This document shows positions 6,968 through 9,112 of a DNA stretch of 9,112 bases, piece by piece. Source of the stretch: Pseudomonadota bacterium (GTDB lineage: Bacteria; Pseudomonadota; Alphaproteobacteria; Rhizobiales; Beijerinckiaceae); assembly GCA_021812505.1 (NCBI GenBank), contig JAKANG010000021.1:1-9112 (forward strand), given 5' to 3'. The translations under genes were made by a program, and so were the position numbers. Positions within the stretch are counted from its first letter, which is position 1; every line of letters starts with the position of its first letter. The notes beneath the pieces are model-generated. The model saw nothing but the letters and a program-made list of their open reading frames with translations. It did not search any database and was not told the DNA's origin.

Positions 6968-7011
6968 GGGCCGGCCGCGCGCCGAGCCCGACAACTTGCG
7001 CGCGCCGGCCC
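6968..7011 (+). other. Strong GC-rich hairpin between atpE and atpF'
   Basis: GGGCCGGC (6968-6975) plus GCGCGC (6977-6982), with one bulged C between them, pair with GCGCGC (6998-7003) and GCCGGCCC (7004-7011). This gives 14 G-C pairs around a 15-base loop. No T-run follows, so full rho-independent termination is unlikely. A role in mRNA stability, processing or partial attenuation after atpE is inferred. Confidence 0.7.
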
Positions 7012-7057
7012 GGCCGACGCGCGCCGCTCCTCAAATCATCGAGTGTTAGGAACGGCC

Positions 7058-7612
7058 ATGGCTTCGCAAGCCGCTGAAGGGCAGGTCGCGGGAACCGAGG
7101 TTCCGGCCAGCAACGCCCACGCAGACGTATTCCCGCCCTTTGACACCAATTATTTCGCGCCGCAGATCATCTGGCTCGCCATCGTCTTCGGCCTGCTTTA
7201 TCTGCTGATGTCGAAAATAGCCCTGCCACGCGTCGCTGGCATTCTTTCGTCACGCCGGAACGCGGTCGACGACGACCTCGCCGCCGCCGCCCAGGCCCAG
7301 TTCGACGCGAGCCAGGCCGCCACGGCCCATGAAAAAACGCTGGCCGAAGCCAAGGCGCGGGCGCAGGCGCTCGGCCAGCAGGCCCATGCCGAAGCCGCCC
7401 AGGCTGCGGGCGCGCGCCGCGCCCAGCTCGAAGCCGATCTCGCGGCGAAGCTGGCCGACGCCGAAAAGCAGATCGGCGAGAAGAAATCCGCCGCCATGGC
7501 CAATGTCGAATCCATCGCCGTCGAGGCGACCCACGCCATCCTGCAGCAACTCACCGGCAAGCCGGTCGAGGCCGGCGCCGTCGCCGCGGCGGTCGCGGCG
7601 GCCAAGCCTTGA
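7058..7612 (+). CDS. atpF': F0F1 ATP synthase subunit b'
   Basis: Subunit b' pairs with subunit b as a heterodimer in the peripheral stalk that holds F1 still against the rotor. Photosynthetic bacteria and alphaproteobacteria have this second b-type gene (also named atpG or atpX). The 184-residue product begins with about 30 polar residues, then FDTNYFAPQIIWLAIVFGLLYLLM, which contains the single membrane helix (about 36-52). An Ala-rich coiled coil (about 70-160) with many Lys, Glu and Gln follows. The N-terminal extension and the motif FPPFDxxxFxxQIxWLxIxFxxLY mark it as b' and not b. AGGA lies six bases before ATG 7058; an upstream in-frame GTG at 7043 precedes this site and is not preferred. 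The gene stops 12 bases before the next one, so translation of the two is probably coupled. Confidence 0.94.
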   Translation: MASQAAEGQVAGTEVPASNAHADVFPPFDTNYFAPQIIWLAIVFGLLYLLMSKIALPRVAGILSSRRNAVDDDLAAAAQAQFDASQAATAHEKTLAEAKARAQALGQQAHAEAAQAAGARRAQLEADLAAKLADAEKQIGEKKSAAMANVESIAVEATHAILQQLTGKPVEAGAVAAAVAAAKP

Positions 7613-7624
7613 GGGGAGGGATGA

Positions 7625-8098
7625 ATGGACGCTGAATTCTTCTTCTTCGTCGGCGCCGTCCTGATGGTCGCCATGTTCGGTTATCTCGGCGTGCACAAAA
7701 TGATCGCCGGCGCGCTCGACTCGCGCATCGACAAGGTCAAGAACGAACTGTCCGAAGCCGCGCGCCTGCGCGCCGAGGCCGAGGCGCTGGTCAAGAGCTT
7801 CGTCGCCAAGACCGCCGAAGCCGAAGCCCAGGCCGCGACCATCGTCGCCCAGGCCAAGGCGGAAGCCGAAGCCCTGGCCAAGGAAGCTCAGGCGCGGCTC
7901 GAAGATTATGTCGCCCGCCGCACCAGGCAGGCCGAGGACAAAATTGCCCAGGCCGAGGCGCAGGCCGCCGCGGATGTGCGCTCGGCCGCCGTGGACGCAG
8001 CGATCAAGGCGTCGGAAAATATTCTGAAATCCGGCGCCGCCGACGCATCGACCTTTGTCGAGCAAGGCATAGCCAGTGTCAAAGCCCTGGCGAACTGA
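7625..8098 (+). CDS. atpF: F0F1 ATP synthase subunit b
   Basis: This is the second peripheral-stalk subunit, partner of b'. The 157-residue product starts almost at once with its membrane helix (about 4-22, FFFFVGAVLMVAMFGYLG). A continuous Ala/Glu/Lys-rich coiled coil follows, including LDSRIDKVKNELSEAARLRA, and the C-terminal part SENILKSGAADAS would reach the delta subunit. A strong GGGGAGGG ends five bases before ATG 7625; an out-of-frame ATG at 7621 overlaps the spacing. It is the last gene of the operon and is followed by a terminator. The F1 genes, usually in their own operon in this class, do not follow. Confidence 0.94.
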   Translation: MDAEFFFFVGAVLMVAMFGYLGVHKMIAGALDSRIDKVKNELSEAARLRAEAEALVKSFVAKTAEAEAQAATIVAQAKAEAEALAKEAQARLEDYVARRTRQAEDKIAQAEAQAAADVRSAAVDAAIKASENILKSGAADASTFVEQGIASVKALAN

Positions 8099-8129
8099 AG
8101 CAAAATTCCACGCATGAAACAATGACCTG

Positions 8130-8157
8130 GCCGGCGCTCGCGCGCCGGCTTTTCTTT
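8130..8157 (+). terminator. Rho-independent terminator of the F0 operon
   Basis: A perfect 8-base stem, GCCGGCGC (8130-8137) and GCGCCGGC (8142-8149), encloses the loop TCGC. TTTTCTTT follows directly. It lies 31 bases after the atpF stop codon and points in the direction of the operon. Confidence 0.9.
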
Positions 8158-8420
8158 GCCTCGCAAAGTCCGGCCATGAAATTCACCGCATTGCCCGTGA
8201 AACGGCTCCGTATTCTGCGTGTAACCATGGCGTAGCTCTGGCTTTTCAAAAAAAAAGATGCTTTGCTGCCCACGCGGTCGCGTCGAAGCGCCAAGCGCCT
8301 TGGCGCGCCCGCGCCGGACAATCCGGCAATCATCGAGCGACGGGACGAGGCTTGCGGTTCCGCCTCAGGTTATCTTGCGCTTTGCCGTTTGCCGGAGGAA
8401 GCGCATTCGAGGGGTGAAAC
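8158..8420. other. Leader region ahead of the Hde-like genes
   Basis: No gene is visible. The region holds a run of nine A at 8248-8256, which is unusual in such GC-rich DNA. Two perfect hairpins follow: GCGCCAAG (8288-8295) with CTTGGCGC (8299-8306), and GCCGGA (8313-8318) with TCCGGC (8322-8327), each with a 3-base loop. I could not find a convincing -35/-10 pair. A frame opening at 8258 runs antiphase into the first Hde-like gene and is not credible. Confidence 0.5.
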
Positions 8421-8729
8421 ATGAAAAAGATTGCGATTTGCCTTGCGTTAGGACTGGGGCTGGCGCCGACCGTCGTTTCGGCTCAGGTCACGATCCAGAT
8501 GGACAAGCTCACTTGCGCGGACATCACCGCCATGGCGCCCGGCGACCAAGACATGGTCGCGGCCTGGATGAGCGGCTGGTACAACCAGAAGCTCGGATAT
8601 ACCCAGGTCGATCTGATGGCCTTTCGCCAGAACAAGGCGAATATCATGAAATATTGCGCCGATCACCCGAAAGACCAGTTGATGGGCGTCATTCAGGCCT
8701 CCGTCAACCAGATGCAGAAGAAGCAGTGA
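8421..8729 (+). CDS. HdeA/HdeB-like secreted protein, copy 1
   Basis: This small periplasmic protein resembles the HdeA/HdeB family, whose E. coli members are chaperones that protect periplasmic proteins during acid stress. The 102-residue precursor has a Sec signal peptide with a probable cut after VSA (A21/Q22). The mature part has two cysteines, C32 (KLTCAD) and C79 (MKYCAD), placed as the disulfide pair of the family. It also has the motif AWMSGWYNQKLG (48-59) and HPKDQLM (82-88). GAGGGG lies six bases before ATG. It is followed after 28 bases by a paralogue, so the two are probably one transcript. Membership of the family is well supported. An acid-chaperone role is inferred, because many alphaproteobacterial members have not been tested. 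Confidence 0.85.
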   Translation: MKKIAICLALGLGLAPTVVSAQVTIQMDKLTCADITAMAPGDQDMVAAWMSGWYNQKLGYTQVDLMAFRQNKANIMKYCADHPKDQLMGVIQASVNQMQKKQ

Positions 8730-8757
8730 TCCGCATCCAGCCATCGGGAGAAAAAGC

Positions 8758-9048
8758 ATGAAAACCAAAATGATTCTCGCGGCCGCGATGCTGGCGTTCG
8801 CGATCCCGGCCGCCAAGGCCCAGGTCGTTCTCGACATGTCGCTCATCACCTGCGGCCAGTTCCTCAAGGCGCCGGGCGCCGACAGGGCCCTGATCTCGTC
8901 CTGGATGAGCGGCTATTTCATGTCGTCCAAGAACCTGCTCAACGTCGATATGCGTTACGTGAAGCGCAATCACGAGGTCATCGGGAAATATTGCAAACGG
9001 CATCCGAAGGACAAGCTGATGGACGCGATCGCGAAGAACGCGAAGTGA
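8758..9048 (+). CDS. HdeA/HdeB-like secreted protein, copy 2
   Basis: This is a tandem paralogue of the preceding gene. The 96-residue precursor has a signal peptide ending AKA (A21/Q22), cysteines again at C32 (LITCGQ) and C79 (GKYCKR), WMSGYF from W49, and HPKDKLM at 82-88. The two proteins align without gaps from residue 22 to 88, so they arose by duplication. They differ in character: this copy is richer in Lys and Arg after residue 66 and lacks the Gln/Asn-rich C-terminus of copy 1, which suggests the two have diverged in partner or pH range. GGGAG lies seven bases before ATG. The family call is good; the function is inferred. Confidence 0.84.
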   Translation: MKTKMILAAAMLAFAIPAAKAQVVLDMSLITCGQFLKAPGADRALISSWMSGYFMSSKNLLNVDMRYVKRNHEVIGKYCKRHPKDKLMDAIAKNAK

Positions 9049-9093
9049 TCCCGGTCGGAGCCGCCGCCGCGGCGCCGAAACCCATGAACGCCC

Positions 9094-9112
9094 CCCTCGG
9101 CGTCGCCGAGGG
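9094..9112 (+). terminator. Terminator-like hairpin cut by the window end
   Basis: CCCTCGGC (9094-9101) and GCCGAGGG (9105-9112) form a perfect 8-base stem with loop GTC, 45 bases after the second Hde-like gene. The window ends on the last stem base, so whether a T-run follows cannot be seen. Confidence 0.55.

Noticed and set aside
7250..8122. Minus-strand open frame of 290 codons opposite atpF' and atpF, rich in Gly and Leu
   Set aside because: Antisense shadow of Ala/Glu-rich coiled-coil genes; no ribosome binding site or family motif.
8258..8761. Plus-strand open frame of 167 codons overlapping the first Hde-like gene
   Set aside because: Out of frame with a gene that has a signal peptide, conserved cysteines and a good ribosome binding site; its own start lacks one.

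Overview
The window is a GC-rich stretch of ordinary chromosome. It almost certainly comes from an alphaproteobacterium of the order Hyphomicrobiales (Rhizobiales), possibly near the Beijerinckiaceae/Methylocystaceae. The reasons are the rhizobial-type SMC protein, an F0 operon in the order atpI-atpB-atpE-atpF'-atpF with no F1 genes after it (alphaproteobacteria keep F1 in a separate operon), and HdeA/HdeB-like periplasmic proteins of the kind common in this order. The family placement is inference.

Layout. Bases 1-331 hold no convincing gene. A full-length smc chromosome-segregation ATPase fills 332-3787. After a 130-base gap comes a putative lipoprotein of unknown function (3918-4688, + strand). 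Its 3' end overlaps that of a convergent gene on the - strand (4613-5197), which encodes a six-helix TMEM175/DUF1211-type potassium channel. A divergent control region (5198-5509) separates the channel gene from the F0 operon. It contains a large inverted repeat, a good sigma70-like promoter (TTGACA, 17-base spacer, TATGTT) and a leader of about 110 bases.

The F0 operon runs from 5510 to 8098 and encodes AtpI (TTG start), subunit a, subunit c, and the two different b-type stalk subunits b' and b. A long GC-rich hairpin lies between atpE and atpF', and a clear rho-independent terminator follows atpF. Together these genes build the membrane proton channel, c-ring and peripheral stalk of ATP synthase. 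The catalytic F1 subunits must be encoded elsewhere.

The last part (8150-9112) has a leader with two perfect small hairpins, then two tandem paralogous genes for small secreted HdeA/HdeB-like proteins. Each has a signal peptide and two cysteines at matching positions. A second terminator-like hairpin sits at the window edge.

No mobile element, CRISPR array, tRNA or rRNA was seen. I did not find a clearly new biological system. The points worth a second look are the regulatory and RNA-structure signals around the atp operon, the shortened SMC hinge, the overlapping convergent gene ends, and the tandem Hde-like pair.
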